A DNA stretch of 64,000 nucleotides from Archilochus colubris. Taxonomy: Eukaryota; Chordata; Aves; Apodiformes; Trochilidae. Positions 38,373 to 52,200 of the stretch are shown here, piece after piece. Each line of letters opens with the position of its first letter. Within the stretch, counting starts at the first letter, position 1. The position numbers and the translations under genes are program-made. The notes below the pieces were generated by a model that did no database searches, was not told where the DNA came from, and saw only the letters and a list, made by a program, of their open reading frames with translations. The stretch covers positions 128,848,792-128,912,791 of the forward strand of contig CM041084.1 in assembly GCA_023079485.1 (NCBI GenBank). The letters are read 5' to 3'.

Positions 38373-40726
38373 GTAAATGCTGTCTTCAGATGATTTGTTA
38401 GACAGAACTTTTTTCCCTGGTCTTGTGACTTGGATATTATTTTTCTCAAAATGTTCAGATTAATATCTAATCAAAAGTAGTGATTCCAGTTGTGCCTGAA
38501 AGTGCATATTCTGGTTTTAATCATAAATGTAAACTTCATTTTACAGTGATGTGACCACACATACACATGTTCCGCTTGACCTAAGATTGTGTCACAAAAC
38601 TGCTCTGAAATAGGTACTTCATTATGATATCTGTCACAGCTTTCAAACATAGCTAACTTTCTGAGAATACTTGATGAATGGTCCACATATGTTGGCAATA
38701 TAAATAACTTTGTTTGCCTTAAATATTTCTGCTTCGTAGCATTTTCCCATAATAATTTACTGTGTAAAACGTAAAATACTGCAAATAAAAGATCGTTGTT
38801 ATCTTATCATAGTAGTGTGTAACCTAAAATACTCTTTGTCAATTATTAATTTTGTCGGATCAGGAACATTTTAAGTGCTTGATTTCCAGTGATGCAAGGA
38901 ACACACAAACTCTGTGACTTTTTATCAGGATAAAAATATTGTGTGTCTCTCCTGCATACAGCTGGCTTTCCAAAGTTGGAGGGCAGTTTTGGAGGGCAAA
39001 ACGTTTTGGAGATGTTTTAGAATATGTGTGTGGGTTTTTTTTCCCAGAAAAAAAAATGCTATACCTCTATATTTAAGCTAAAATTGTTATCTTTTATTCT
39101 TTTCCCTAATTTAATAGTATTGCTCTCCATAATGCTTAATATATCCAACCAAAAGACATAATGAATGCAAATGTGTTTAGGAAGTTGCGTGCTCTACAAT
39201 TGTACAAAAGTAGACTTGAAAGTGATTTCCAGAAGTATTTTTAATGGTAAGCAACCTATTGGAACAAATAAGTGGAATTTTCACTTCAGATCATATTCTT
39301 TGTGATGAACAAAACTAAATCAATTTGCATGTGCAATAGAGTTGTCAGTTGTTATTGTTCTCTGGCTAATTGATGAACAGTCAATTATTTCTCATTAACT
39401 TGTTTAACATTGCTAAGTGTATTAGTTCTTCCTTGTGTCTCCAAACTACAAGGAAAGCTCAGCTCTGTAATTTGAAAGTGGTACCTTAGGGCTTGCTAAC
39501 TCAGCTTCAGGAAGGTGACAGGTTGGAGTTTATTCTGTATTAAGGACTGGATTCACCACTGATGTGTTCAGCAGGATTAAACTAGAATGAAATGTTCTCA
39601 AGTGTGTAGCACAGGAATGAGATGCTTCTGGTGTATGAAAGGGCATTTTGGAGGAGCTGGAGGGTTGCTTGTGCACATCAGTCATGAGAAATGTATCATC
39701 ACCTCTGTAGATTTCCATGTCAGAAAATGAGCTCCATCCCATGGTGGTGTTTTCAGCAACACATGAAATTCTCTCGTGCACGTCTCATCTTTTGCCAACA
39801 AGTCTGCATTTCACTTTTGTCTCTACAATTTATGTTCAGATTTAATATCAAAAAGCAGGCTTGAGGATCAAATAAGGAAATATAAAACAGGCTGTGAGCT
39901 GTTTGGAAGGTGTTTGGTTACTTTGCTTTTAAAAAAATCGAGACAAAGATGTGTCTCAATTTTTGCTCTTCTGATGCAATTCCATCTGGATGTTTTACTC
40001 TGTGAAGAAAGCCCAGTCTATCTTCACAAGAATTTGTAATTCACATGGAGAATTTAAGCAGAAGTGACATCCGTTTGTTGTTTGTTGCTCTTATTCCCCC
40101 CCTGCCATGGGATCTGGCATAATTATAGATTGATACAACTATAGAACATCACATTACTCATAGTAAATAAATAAAGCAGATTAATGCTGCACATTATATT
40201 TAGCATGAAAAATAACCTTTTAATGATTTACTTGTGCAAATTTCTGGCAATTAGGATGGTGTGGCACAAACATTGCTTGATGATGATAATGAGTAAAAGT
40301 TAACTAAGAGGGGTATTTAAAGATGCCTTGTGAAATGAAAGATGGCCTGTATGAGTCATCTCCATAGCTGGGCTTATTATGGCTTTAGTTCACTACAAAC
40401 AAGTAGAAATATGAATGCAATAATTCAGCACAGACAGACATGGATTTCCTTGGCATTGTAAATTACCTCCTGTCAGTGGGAGTGTGGCAAGGGAGAAGAA
40501 ATGAAGACAATATAGTACTGGACAAGTACAAATACTCTTACTTTTGTAGATTATTTATTATTTCTTTCTATTTAATTTCAGGTCTCTCTTTCTCATCCAT
40601 CACTCTAGGTTGCCATTGCTGGAAAGTGGATGAGTTACTGCAGAAATAACTGAGATAGCAGCAGCAGAGTGGTTTTAATATGGTGTCAATAACTAATTCA
40701 TATCCCTGCATAATAACATTATTTAT

Positions 40727-40975
40727 ATAGAATCATAGAACACCTTCCACTAGACGAGGTTGCTCAAAGCCCCATCCAACCTGGCCTTGAACACTTCCAG
40801 GGATGGGCAAGTGCCCACAATTTCCCTGGGCAACCTGGTCCACTCTCTCACCACCCTCACAGTGAAGAATTTTTTCCTAATAGCTGATCTAAGTTTCCCC
40901 TCTCTCAGATTAAAACCTTTTCCCCCTCATCCTTTCACTACATGCCCCTGTAAAAAAATCCTTCTCCAGCTCAAG
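40727..40975 (-). mobile_element. CR1 LINE 3'-end fragment, antisense
   Basis: Antisense CR1 beginning with the tail AATCATAGAA, then jumping straight to CACCTTCCACTAGACGAGGT, so about 60 bp of the usual 3' end is missing at about 40740. It then runs through the CCTGGGCAACCTGGTCC and CACAGTGAAGAATTTTTTCC blocks and ends near 40975. Confidence 0.9.
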
Positions 40976-43900
40976 TAAATCACTCAAGTATTTCTGTAGA
41001 GCCTCACATTATAGTTTCTGGTTAGTAAAACTAATGATAAGGTATATTGGCTGTTCACAGCTTCATGAGAATGTAAGACCTGCCATATTGGGTTGACCAA
41101 AAACTCAATCTAGTGCTGTCTCAATTTTCTACTAGCATTCAGTAAGGAAATACTTGGGAAATTCATGTTTGTCCAGCTGCAGCCAGAATAAGCTCAGACA
41201 CACAGATAGCTAGTGCAACCATGCTTTCATTTTATAAAACATTTTTCTGGAGAACACCTCCTGGTCTTCCTCACTTGTTTCTTTTTTATGGTTTTTCTAA
41301 GACATTTTGAAGAGTTAAAAGCCAAGTATTGTTCATTTAATTTCAGTGCCTCAATGAGTGCAGGGCTGCCTGTCACTCACTTGCAGAGCACTTACACTGT
41401 TTTGACAGTGAGGTAGAAGCCTCCCAGGGGAATCACCAGCACATTTGCTCCCAGAGGAGATACCTGCTGAAGTGCTCACTGCTTTTAACTGTTACCCAAT
41501 ATTTAGATTTAATCGCAGACTGAAAAAAGGCTTGATTTTCTGTGATGGTAATGACACCATATCCTGATGAAAGGTACAGAAATTGAAGGATCTAGTTATA
41601 AACCTGGCTCCAGATCCTGGGGTTCAATGCTGCATCTGAAGTCTTTGCCCAGTGCTCCCTGTTCTGTAACCCAGTTGCTGAGTAGGGCTCATATGTACAG
41701 ACAATACAGTAAATAACTTTGAAAACATGAAACATTGCAAGTGCTGCTTTCCTTTCCAAGTTAAATGGAAGAAGCAGGAGGAACATGGTTTAGTAATTCT
41801 GGAGGACCTTATGTTGCCAATGTTCAGTACGAATTCTGCTACAACCTTTAACAATGATAGCTGAGTGCCCTCCAGTAGGTTTTTAAAGTTTTTAAAAATT
41901 TACTCTTATGCTGTGTTAATGAGAGGAGAAAGAAGTACATGTAATAAAATGTCTGAACTAGTTTTCATTGCTTCAGACTAGTTTCTGTGAAAGATCTGTG
42001 TACTGTGATGACAAGGTTACTGTTGTTTGCCCAGCTGAATTAAGGGACTATGAATGGCTGATAATATTTATTTTGGAATAAAAGTATGGCATACAATTTC
42101 CTGGAAAGGCAAATATATTTTGTAATTAGAAGATTAACAGATCCTAGGCTACATTCAAATTACTTTAGTAACTGTGTTGTGATCATTAGAGGCATTAATG
42201 AGTTATGAATTTATTTCAAACAGCATTAGAGAAAACGTTTTTAAAATATTTCTGCTTGCTTTCATTCCTATCTTAAGGATGCTTTCTGGTACAAATGCCA
42301 TACACAGTCCCAACTATTTAGAAAATATTTAACTTTATGAAAAATATTGACCACTGGTGTATACTATGGTTTCCTCTTTTTGTGTTTATTGCCAATAAGA
42401 TTTGGTATTTTTCCCAAATTGAGTCTGCATTAAAACAGGACTTTCTGAAATGCTGGTATCTCACTGTTGCTAATATAAGTTCTCTGTTGATGCTCACAAG
42501 AGGTTTCTACTGTGATTTGCTAATGAGTTGCTTTCTCTTGAAAACAAACATTAAAAAAAAAATTGTCACTGTGAAATTTTCCTTCTCCAGAACATATTGG
42601 CTCCTCAAAACCAGAGTTTCCAGAAAACTCATGTTTCATCATCTTGTCTATTTCCCAAGGTACCAAGTACTCTGGTGAATAGTTAGGCATGGATTTGTGT
42701 CTTATTTGAACCATCATGGACTTGAATGTGGGTCCTTTTTTCCCAGCAAAATATGTTGACCATTTGTCCATTGGCTCTTCTCAGGAAACATTCTCTGTTA
42801 TTAAAACTTCTGTAAAATTTCTGCTGGTTGTTTTGACCACTGGTGTCCTGCTGATCCCTTTCACTGAGCAATGAAAGAAATGCATAAGGATGAAAACATT
42901 CCATTACAAAACTGCAAAAAGAAAATAACTGCACTGTATTCTCCAGAATCACAGTTAAGAACCAGCAGCATCAATAGTTGTGTTAAGCACAGTAAAGCTA
43001 TCATCATTAAATATACAATTACATTTTACACCAGTTCTAGGTCAGTTAAAATTCATAATTCTTAATATTGAAGTGTCACATTCCTAGTGCAGAGAAACAC
43101 ATTCCTAGCTTTAGAAGAAGACAAATTTTGCTAAAATACTAGAAAGGGTTCATTCTTTACCCTGCCTGAAGCAGAGAAGACCCAGAATCCATCACAGTGT
43201 GGCTCCTGGCAGTCTTCATTCCATGGGGGTAAATTGGATACATGTTTAGTGTTAGGAGAACTTTCGTCTTTGCATCTTTCCTCCCATTTCCCTCATGCTA
43301 GTAGCAAACCTGCTGTCTGAAACATGTGAAGTGATGGAAACATCTTCTGAGAATAGCTGCTCTGCTTTTATTCTCCTGGCTGATGTAGCCAACCACAGGG
43401 ATTTGGTGCTTTGGGATGTTCTGCTGTGAGGAAGATGGGTTCCTTCTATCCAGATTCACTGCATTTGTGCAAGGCACAGAAAATTGTCACCTCTTGTTGA
43501 CTCACAATGATGAATTTTCTTCTCATTGACTTCTTTTCATTTTAACATTTTAGCTCTCACCCATATGAGAACCTAAAAGTGTTCTGCATAAAACCAGAAA
43601 ATATTAACAATTAATATTAATAACTTATATTTATTATTATTATGTAACAAAAGTACTCATTTGTTTACTGAAAGAGTAAAAATCACCTTTGTCTGAATTA
43701 TGTGAACTACAAATTTTTATTTTGGTAGTGTTTCCTATTTTCAGATTAAAACCTAGGACCATTCAAAATAGGACAGTGATGGGACAGTCATTCAGAGTAA
43801 TAGTCAGTGTTTTGGTATCCTTGTATTTAAGCATTGAGAGATCTTACGTTATGGAACATTTTCCAGGAAGAACACCTCTCTTTGCTATACCTCTTTCTCA

Positions 43901-44379
43901 AAGAAAAAAGCCTCCCAAGGCAGGGCTGTAGGTCATCTGATGCATACCTTACGTAGCCTGCTGCTGTCTTCAGAGCTGTCTGCTTTTTCCTGTCTGTCAT
44001 CCCTGAGAACTTACAATACTGAATGGTCATCTCTGTGAGTGCTGGCAAGTCACTGCAGAGGAAACAGTAGCAGTATTGTAGAAGGCAAAACTTGCTAGGA
44101 GTATGTCTTTACTGAGTGAAACAGTAATGAGTACATGACCAAATACTGCTCCAGGGTTGTGTAAATTACTGAGATGTTTGTCGTTGTCTCCTTGAAAATC
44201 AGAACTCCATAACTCTGATAGTGAATGAGCCATAAATCCTGTGGACTTTTTTAAAGACTGCTTTCCCACAAAGTGTGACACAAAAAATATTTCATCCTAT
44301 AGCATAACTTATTCATACCTTATCACCTATCAAAAATTGTGTTAGTCTTCAGTTTTACAGCAGCTTTCTCCTGCATAAT

Positions 44380-44510
44380 CAACCACAGAATCAACCACAG
44401 AACCATCCGGGTTGGAAAGGACCTCTGAGATCATCAACTCCAACCCTTGATCCACTCTCCCCTGGTTGCCAGCCCAGGGCACTGAGTGCCACATTCAGTC
44501 CCCATGCCCA
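44380..44510 (-). mobile_element. CR1 LINE 3'-end fragment, antisense
   Basis: Antisense CR1 3' terminus with a duplicated tail unit (AATCAACCACAG occurs twice in tandem), followed by GGGTTGGAAAGGACCTCTGA and the block GGGCACTGAGTGCCACATTC. It is of the same subfamily type as the inner element at 54098. The far border is unclear, as similarity fades in the CCAAGGCCCAGCC stretch. Confidence 0.85.
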
Positions 44511-45638
44511 GCCAAGGCCCAGCCTGCAGCAGTTTATAAAAATTTATAAATCACAGTGTTCCTTATTTTCCCTCTCTTTATTCAAAAAGAATGTGAGTGG
44601 TTTGATCACACTCATGGCTACTGGTGACTATACCTCGATGCTGGCTGATCTCTGCTTCCTGACAGCTGGTCTGGTGGGTTTTTCTCTAGTTGGATTTATG
44701 CTGTTTTGCTTCATTAAATAACGTTGATCCTAAACAGCTGCTCAAAATCACACTGCACCATTTTTATATATTAGCAAACACTTAGAGGGTATTATTTTTT
44801 TTTCTTTTCCAGATGTCACACTTTGATATTTCAAGTGTTTTCTCTTGTCTTTCCTGTAGTCTTAGTTGCCAGCCTGACAAAGAGTTTTGATTTAAACACA
44901 CTCTTAGTGCTGCAATGACCATCATTTAGCTGTAAGTTCTGCAACACCGTTGTCACTGCACTATACTTGGATCCCAATTGCTCTGAGTCAAATACTGGAA
45001 TACAAAAATATAAGTGTTGGTGTTTCCTGAAGTTAAGTGTAAATCAATAATAGAAAGCTGAAAATGCACTGTCACATTAACTGATGTCCCTTATTACTGG
45101 AACAAATTAACCATTAGTCAAGGACAGTGCTTTGCTATTACAGACTCCAGTGTTTTCCTTGTGAAGTGGTGATTTTTCTCAGTGAAATGAAAAAGAAAAC
45201 CCATAAGTGTGCTATTGGACAAGTAATAACACTCTGTTTTTAAATAGCCCCAAATTACTAAAGGCTTTTGAGACAGCTGTTCCCTCCCTTGTCCTTTCAG
45301 ATACTTTAGCTGGGTAAGAGGAATTGCTGTCAGTGACTGAGGAGATAAATGATGAGATGTTGGAGTATAGTTTAACACTTGGTAGAGAATTAATAATTGG
45401 GATTTTGACTGAATAAGTAGCTACATGTAGGGCATACCTGCTTGAGATTGCCACTGTTTGTGCCAGATGGGACTTGTTTCCTACCAACTGAAGTACCAGT
45501 CACTTATGTGGCAAGGGTTTGTTTTCTTAACTGGAAAGATTTGACTGTAATTATATGTTTTCAAGTGTTTGCCTTAGAGATGAGAAGCACTTGTATTTTT
45601 AGTTTTGCTTATCAGACATAGATGTAGATTGTATATAG

Positions 45639-45690
45639 AATAAAGAAAAAAAAAAGGAAATAAAAGAAATAAAGAAATTAAAAATAGAAG
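45639..45690. repeat. A-rich (AAAG/AAAT) low-complexity tract
   Basis: About 50 bp with only A, G and T and A as the large majority, in AAAGAAAT-like units. Confidence 0.9.
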
Positions 45691-45994
45691 TATTGGTAAG
45701 GATGGTGCCTCTTTGCATACTCAATGGAAATAGAAATATATATTTATGGAAAGTAATTTTTCCCATGCAGTATTAATAGTGATGTTTCATTTAAAAATTC
45801 AGTCAAAGAGCTAAATATGATAATAGAAAGAGATGTGACCTCTTCTGTGACCAAGTCATAGGAATATAAAGGATAAAAGTCTATTTTAATGTTCAGAGAA
45901 TTAGGCAGCAGGTTTCATCAGTGTGATTTAATTTTCCAGTATGTGCTAAGAAAAGTAGCACAGTATCAAGATGCAGAAACTGGGATTATTTTCT

Positions 45995-46027
45995 AAAAAA
46001 AAAAACAACAAACCAACAAAAAAAAAG
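45995..46027. repeat. A-rich tract with CAACA interruptions
   Basis: Two A runs separated by CAACAAACCAAC. Simple low-complexity sequence. Confidence 0.9.
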
Positions 46028-47551
46028 AGTACTGAGTTTAAAATGCTTATTTAAATGATACATTCACTTTGAGGAAAAATGAAGGAGACAGCTGAGCCTG
46101 CAGTTATTTTCTAAAATCTTACTGGTTTGTTGGGCTTTTTCCTTGAATTAATCAAGGGAGTACCATACAGTCTCACCCCACTTTGCTATGTGGCAATTAC
46201 CCCTGTACCATAGAGAGCAGAGAACAATAGAGCATCTTCCCTATAGCATATTCCATATTTCCCAGTGCATATTTCTTTCTATATGAGTAGAATATGTGTG
46301 TACAAAATGTTAATATAGTGAAACCAACCTAACCCTGCTCCTCCCCTTTTTTTTTTTAGGTAGCAACTGAAAAACTCATCAGTTAATAGTTTTATAATTA
46401 ATCCTATCTTTTAGTGGACAAAATAAGGAAAAAGCTTTCTCGAGCACACATGGCACTTCAAGTAATTGTGACCTGTTTCTTTTTTGTCCCCCTGTGAGTA
46501 GTTTCTCTCCCCAGGGTGTCCTATTTTCATGCCAATCCGGCACGTTCTAAGAATGGAACCGCTTTATTACAGAGCAAGAGTATGGAGTAATGTATTGTGG
46601 GTGGTTTGTTTTCTCACTCTCATATTAGAAACACATGTGAAGATTTATAAGAGAAAACACAACTGAAGACTGCAGCAATGCTGCTCTACTAGCAGCTTAT
46701 GAAGTTTTGTAACTTAGGAATTCTGGTCTTTGGAGTGGTAGGTGAGATTTCATCTCAGTGTCCGTGCTGTTCCCACACTTGCACTTTTCCTCACCTTACT
46801 GGCCTGAGTATTTCCTTCCAGTCTCTTTATTGCTCCTACTCGTTGCAGCTTCTCCAGAACTGAGCAGAAGTCCTGCTTCAAAGACTCAGCCTCAGAGGCT
46901 ATTTCTGAATGACTTCTATCATGGTATTTATGCAGGACTCACTATAATGAACTTAGCTTTACACAAGCACATTGAAATCTGTGTTGTCTTCCCTAAGCCT
47001 TGCTCCTTGTGCTTTTGATATAAAGATTTACATTTTGAATCCCTTGTTATGTTGGTTCGTTGTAACACTCAGTGGGCTTTCCTTGGCCTTCTCTCCTACC
47101 ATGTTCAGATGGTCTGTGGATCATCATAATTTCATACTGACACTCAGAACCTGGAGTACTGCATTTGATGATGGTACTGGACAGCATGTGTAATTCTTTA
47201 CACTCTGTCTTTTAAGAACTAAAGAATTTTTTAATTGTATAAAAATATTGTTTGCCAGTTTGGTGACATCATTGGTTATTTCCACTTTGATTTCCAGTAG
47301 CTGGATGAGTGGATGGGTAGATTGGTTATTTTAAGGTACTGTGGCATTTACAGTTACTTCATCATATACAAAGATCTGGATTGAATTTTGTAACTACTGA
47401 ATATATTTCTAAGGTAGAAGTGGATACCTCTGCTATGTGAGAACTTGTTTCATATAACAGAAAATGTGTTGGGAAAATAGAGTGTAAAACAGTTCTTGGT
47501 AAATTCTATAAAGAACTTCTGAAAACTTATGTGAATATCACATTCACAGCC

Positions 47552-47579
47552 ATATGAACTACAAATACATAGTTCATAT
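47552..47579. repeat. Short inverted repeat (9-bp arms, 10-nt loop)
   Basis: ATATGAACT (47552-47560) and AGTTCATAT (47571-47579) are exact reverse complements around ACAAATACAT. In AT-rich intron sequence this may well be chance. Confidence 0.7.
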
Positions 47580-47825
47580 TTGGTTTTAAATCCACAAAAA
47601 TGTGAAAGAATTTTTTATGAACTAGGCTTATGTGAGCTGTTAATGGTACGAATCCATTACCCACTGCTATCACATATCTCATGTACTGTTTTATTTTGTC
47701 TTTGTAATTAACTATGACAACTATAAAGTTCTGGAATGAGATCTGGGCATAGTAATAAAACCTACTGTAAATTCTTTACTGACATTCAAGATAGCTCTTT
47801 TCTGCCTGACCTGGCCATAAACTCC

Positions 47826-47846
47826 TTTTTTTTAAAAAAAAAAAAA
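47826..47846. repeat. T8A13 junction tract
   Basis: Eight T residues directly followed by thirteen A residues. It is self-complementary at its centre. Confidence 0.9.
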
Positions 47847-48647
47847 TATTACTTGCCCCTCAAAAAGAGTGAGAACTTCCCTCATGTAAAGTCCCTAAGT
47901 ACTTTATTCAAATTAAATCTTTGAGATGAAGTGTTATGAGTGTATGGGAAGCAAATAAATATCTCTGGGTGCTGGTTTTCATTCTTTTACCTATTTATAC
48001 ACAAAACCTCGCTATTTAATGTTTCCTATGCGGAGTTACCTGGGAAGAACAAACTTCCTTTAAAGCAGACATTTGCACTTCAGGTCAGTTGGACCCTTGG
48101 AATTTTTGTTCTTCAACTGGAATAAGAGTTGACTCCAATGGTACATTGAACAGAATGCATTTCTGAAGAGGCAGCAGCTGTTTGGCTTTTTTATAGGGGA
48201 TGTCCTTTATAGTCTAAGCAAGGTTTGAATGCATCTAGTTTTAAAGCCAAGCAGACTGCATACCCTTCCCTCCTGCAACAGAATCTCTGAGTTTCAGGTC
48301 TGAGAAGAAAGTGAGAGCTGCATGTGAAAACTGAAATATGGGAGTAATTAATAGCTTATCTTTCTAGGTAGCACTTCGGAAGTCCTACAGCCAAGTGTTT
48401 GGCCAGGCATATTGTGATTCCTACAAAGTATTGGTGCCTCAGAGCTGAACTTGAACTGTTTCAGCTTTTTCATATAGAAATATTAAGTCCTTTCAGTTAT
48501 GCTTATATAGACACAATCACAGGAAGCATTTATTTTCTTCTTAAATGAAGTTGTTATGGTGTGCTCACAGTGACATACAGAATCTGGTATGTGGTTCCAG
48601 TTAAAATAGCAATAACAAAACAGTCTCTTCTTTCCTCACGTATTTAG

Positions 48648-48849
48648 GAAAATATCTCCAACTTTGATATCGTCATGGAGTCTGATGAGGGCACCTTCAA
48701 GCCATCTGGACTGGGTTTTACTGGCACTGCTAAAGCTCGGGACATTGTGAAAGAGATCATGACCCTGCTGCAGCCCATCAATGTCACGGATGTTTATGAC
48801 ACCGCAGACGGAACGGACATCAGGGACTGGATGAGAGATGGGGTGCCCG
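48648..48849 (+). CDS. CPQ: CPQ internal coding exon with bridging zinc-ligand Asp
   Basis: Third CPQ exon in the window, 202 bp: 67 codons plus one base, entered in phase 0 and left in phase 1. The acceptor is TATTTAG and the donor a strong CG|gtgagt. It starts ENISNFDIVMESDEGTF and ends DWMRDGVP before a split Gly codon. The Asp of MESDEG corresponds to zinc ligand Asp364 of human CPQ. Two N-glycosylation sequons are visible (Asn-Ile-Ser at the start and Asn-Val-Thr mid-exon), and both have counterparts in the human protein, in keeping with a secretory-pathway enzyme. The reading frame is open. The following, C-terminal exon (about 54 residues in human, carrying the last zinc ligand His434) was not seen before 64000. 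Confidence 0.96.
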
Positions 48850-49180
48850 GTGAGTGTGCTTACAGGTGACACCACTCATCCTGTGCAGTAGCACCTTGGG
48901 TGGGTGGTCTGGTGCTTTGAGAATAGGAAAAAATGGTTTCTTTTGAGCGGGAAAATGTACCATTTTACCTGGTAAAATGCAGGAGTATTAAAAGGTGACC
49001 AACAGAAATAGTACATGGAGTTCGTCTGAGCTGCAGTTTAATGATGGTACAGATTATGCATAGCATAACATGCCTGAAATCTTCTTTTTAGCTTTAGGGA
49101 TTTATAATAATTAATCCCAGACTGGTGGTTTATAAATAGTAAACTAAGGCAGAGGGGAATTCTTCTACACAGAACAAATA

Positions 49181-49250
49181 ATTTTTTAAATTATTATTGT
49201 TTTATTTATTGTTAATTATTTATTGTTTATTATTTAATTATTATTGTTTT
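49181..49250. repeat. TTATTG/TTTATT-rich low-complexity tract
   Basis: About 70 bp composed almost wholly of T and A with recurrent TTATTG and TTTATT units, lying about 330 bp downstream of the third CPQ exon. Confidence 0.9.
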
Positions 49251-52200
49251 GACTTCAAAATACAGGGCTATTCCTCCTGTTTTATATGCTGAAGAAACAA
49301 TGATTTTGAGAGATGACTTTTTAAAGGTTATGGGCATTAAGGTATGCTAAAGAGGTAAATGCTGCGAAGTTTGAAGTGGTTTAGGAGTTTATTTGGAGTA
49401 TTTTATCTGGCTCTCAGTGAAGAACAGCTTGTAGTGAAAGAGGCTTGCAAGCTGTGAGAGAAATCCAGCCCTGGCAGCCCCCATGTGCTGCCCCATGTGT
49501 GTGGAGACCCCACACTAGCACAGGGGTTTGCAGAGCACAAGAGTTCCAATTAGAGGCCAGCCTGGTTGAAGCCTTAGTGAATTTCCATGGTAGGTTCCTC
49601 ACTTGAATAGCATTAGAAAGAAAAAAGTTTTATAACACAGTTATTAAAAAAGTTATGATCAGTTTTAAAATTTTAAGGTTCGTTTTCTTCAGTGTTTTAT
49701 GACTGAAGTAGACTGATACATTTCTTATGCTGGTTTTAATAGTAGCTAATATATGCTTGGAATCTCTTTAACTTTTGATTTACTGGTTTGATTTTCACAT
49801 GGTATTTTGTGAAAGATGCAGTGGGTCATTGAATATATGCTTCTTCTTTATGGACAGAACCCTTTGCTTTTTACTCACGTGGGATACAAAGATACCATAA
49901 AGTTGACTGCCTCAATAAATGTATGGATGCATAATTTGTAAAGCAAAATATTTGTGTTGGGTAAGAAGTATGGATGAATGGATAGCTTTAAACAGCTAGG
50001 GATACATCTTCAGCTGGTGTGCACTTGGGTTCCTAGGCTCTGTGGGTGCATCTTACCTGAGTATTAGGATCATGCTGAGCTGAGTTGAGAGAACATTAGC
50101 ACTGCTGAGAGGCTGCAGCCATGCACGTGTCCTCCACAGCCTGGAATCACCTATGCAAAGGTGTCTGATCCAGAAATTCAGACCAACATGTCTCTGTTGT
50201 TGATGGAATATGAGAACTCACCCCTCTGGCTGGGTTTAGAAAATGCAAGTGAATCAGAATTATTTCCTAGGAAAGATGTTGGGAGCATTACAGGTTGTCC
50301 TTAGGGACTTCATTGTGCTTTTACATCTGAGTGGGAAAGATTACTGAAGAAAAGAGAGAACTTTAAATGCCTTGTTTTCAGTTGATAATGTGAGTGTTGC
50401 TTGTGATGGAGTGTCTATTGAACTCTTGTACACCATTTTTCAGCAGCTGATGTGCATGCAGGTTGCCAGAGTCCTCTTGACTAGTCACCTGGGCTACACG
50501 TGTAGTGTACACTCAGCAGGAGCAGGGAAGAAACTGGAGCCATCTTCAATAGTTATTCATATAACTCAGCATAAAATAAGAAAAATACCACAAACTATAA
50601 GCTTAGCCTTGGGAAAATATAAATACAACAGAACTGAGACCTCAGTTTTTAAAGAAGTCATTCTTGCTTTTCTATTAAAAATTTGTCACATTAATTGATG
50701 TTGGGGTTTTTTGCTGTCTGAAGCTTTAATTCATTTAAATTCATTGCTTAACTTCCCATTAAGAAAACAACAAAGTATTCTTGCAGCATAAAGAAGCAGT
50801 GATTTTGTTTTTCCCCGTCAAGCTCCAGTGGGAAGGAACTATCTCTACTTAAAGACTTTTGGCTGCATTAGGTTGTATTTCATACTGTACCAGGGCAAAG
50901 CCTAAGGCATCTTGTAATCTTCATGCCTTGTCTGCAGTATTCTCACTGCTCAAATGAGCCCTTATGGTATATAATAACATGGGAACAAATTGAACACACT
51001 ATAACAGCTTTTGTAATTTTATCCAATTTAAACAAGCAATCAAGTGTTGACACTTCATCAATTGTATTTAAATATTTTCTTGAAATGCACTTGGTGGCTT
51101 TGTTTCTGCAACAGTGAGAAAAAAAAGATGGTGGACTTCATGAACAGTAAGAATGGTTTCTGACATAATTTCTCTAGAAATTTTCTCCTTTTTGGCATTA
51201 AATGGATTTTGGGATCTGCCATTTTAGATGCAATTAAGATTCTGCTCCTTTTGTTCCTTTTGTGAAAGATCCACAGAGGGCAACAGAAGTTGATGGTTTC
51301 CAGAGCTGTTCATAACTGCTCCTGAGACTGGTGAAGTGACCCCGATTGCAATTTTCAGTATGTTTATTTTTATGGGGCATGCAGTGAAATGTTATTTGTA
51401 ACATTACTTAAACATATTTACTAAGAAAACATCAGTGACTATTCTGGGATTTTACGATGAGAGAGGCCAGGAGGGTTCAGAGGGCTCTGCAAACCATAGG
51501 CTGAAGTTTAACTAATACCTTTAAAGCACAAGCAAGGTGATGTGCACCAAACACAGCTGCTAATGCTGTGTAGCTGCAGATTATTAGAAATATTTCTGTC
51601 AGTGGCCTTTACGTTGGATTATTTTGAGAACAGTTCAGCCCAGCAATGAGGAATGTCTGTAACTGTGTTTTTCTAGTGATAGGGTTTTCGGCTACTGAAA
51701 ATATTTGTATAACATTTGTTTTGCTTCTTCATGAATCATAAATCAAATGAAATGGGGTTTTTGTGGTGTCGTATTTTTCCGCTGTGGTTTTACAGTTTGT
51801 GTTGACCATTGGTCCTCAGACTGCTCCTTTATTAATTATGCAATTAGCTTTTTCAGCTCTCTTTTTAATGATTCAATTACTTACTTGTTTTTAGTTGGGG
51901 ATACATCTAAATGTGTCACATGAAGCTTGCTCCCTTCCAATGCCAATTCCTAATGAAGTTTGGCCAGAATTTACAAATATAGCTGGGGAAATGGATTGGT
52001 TGGGTTTATTTGTTTGGTTTCTTTGCAAGCTTTTTCACAACAGGCTTCTTCAGTGTCTGAAATGGTTACAAAACATTAAGCAAGGCCTGACAGATGAACT
52101 CTCAGGTATCTGATGATCACAAGGATGCCTCAAACATGATTAGACCAGTTCCTAAGATAATAGCACTGGGGCTGAGTCAGCCTTCCCTTCAAACCTTCAG

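Larger units (their letters stand above)
38373..48647 (+). other. CPQ: CPQ intron of 10,275 bp, phase 0
   Basis: Bounded by AG|gtaaat and TATTTAG|GA. It is mostly unique AT-rich sequence, with two short antisense CR1 pieces (40727 and 44380), A-rich tracts near 45650, 46000 and 47830, and a short hairpin-forming repeat at 47552-47579. No supported gene was seen within it. Confidence 0.93.
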
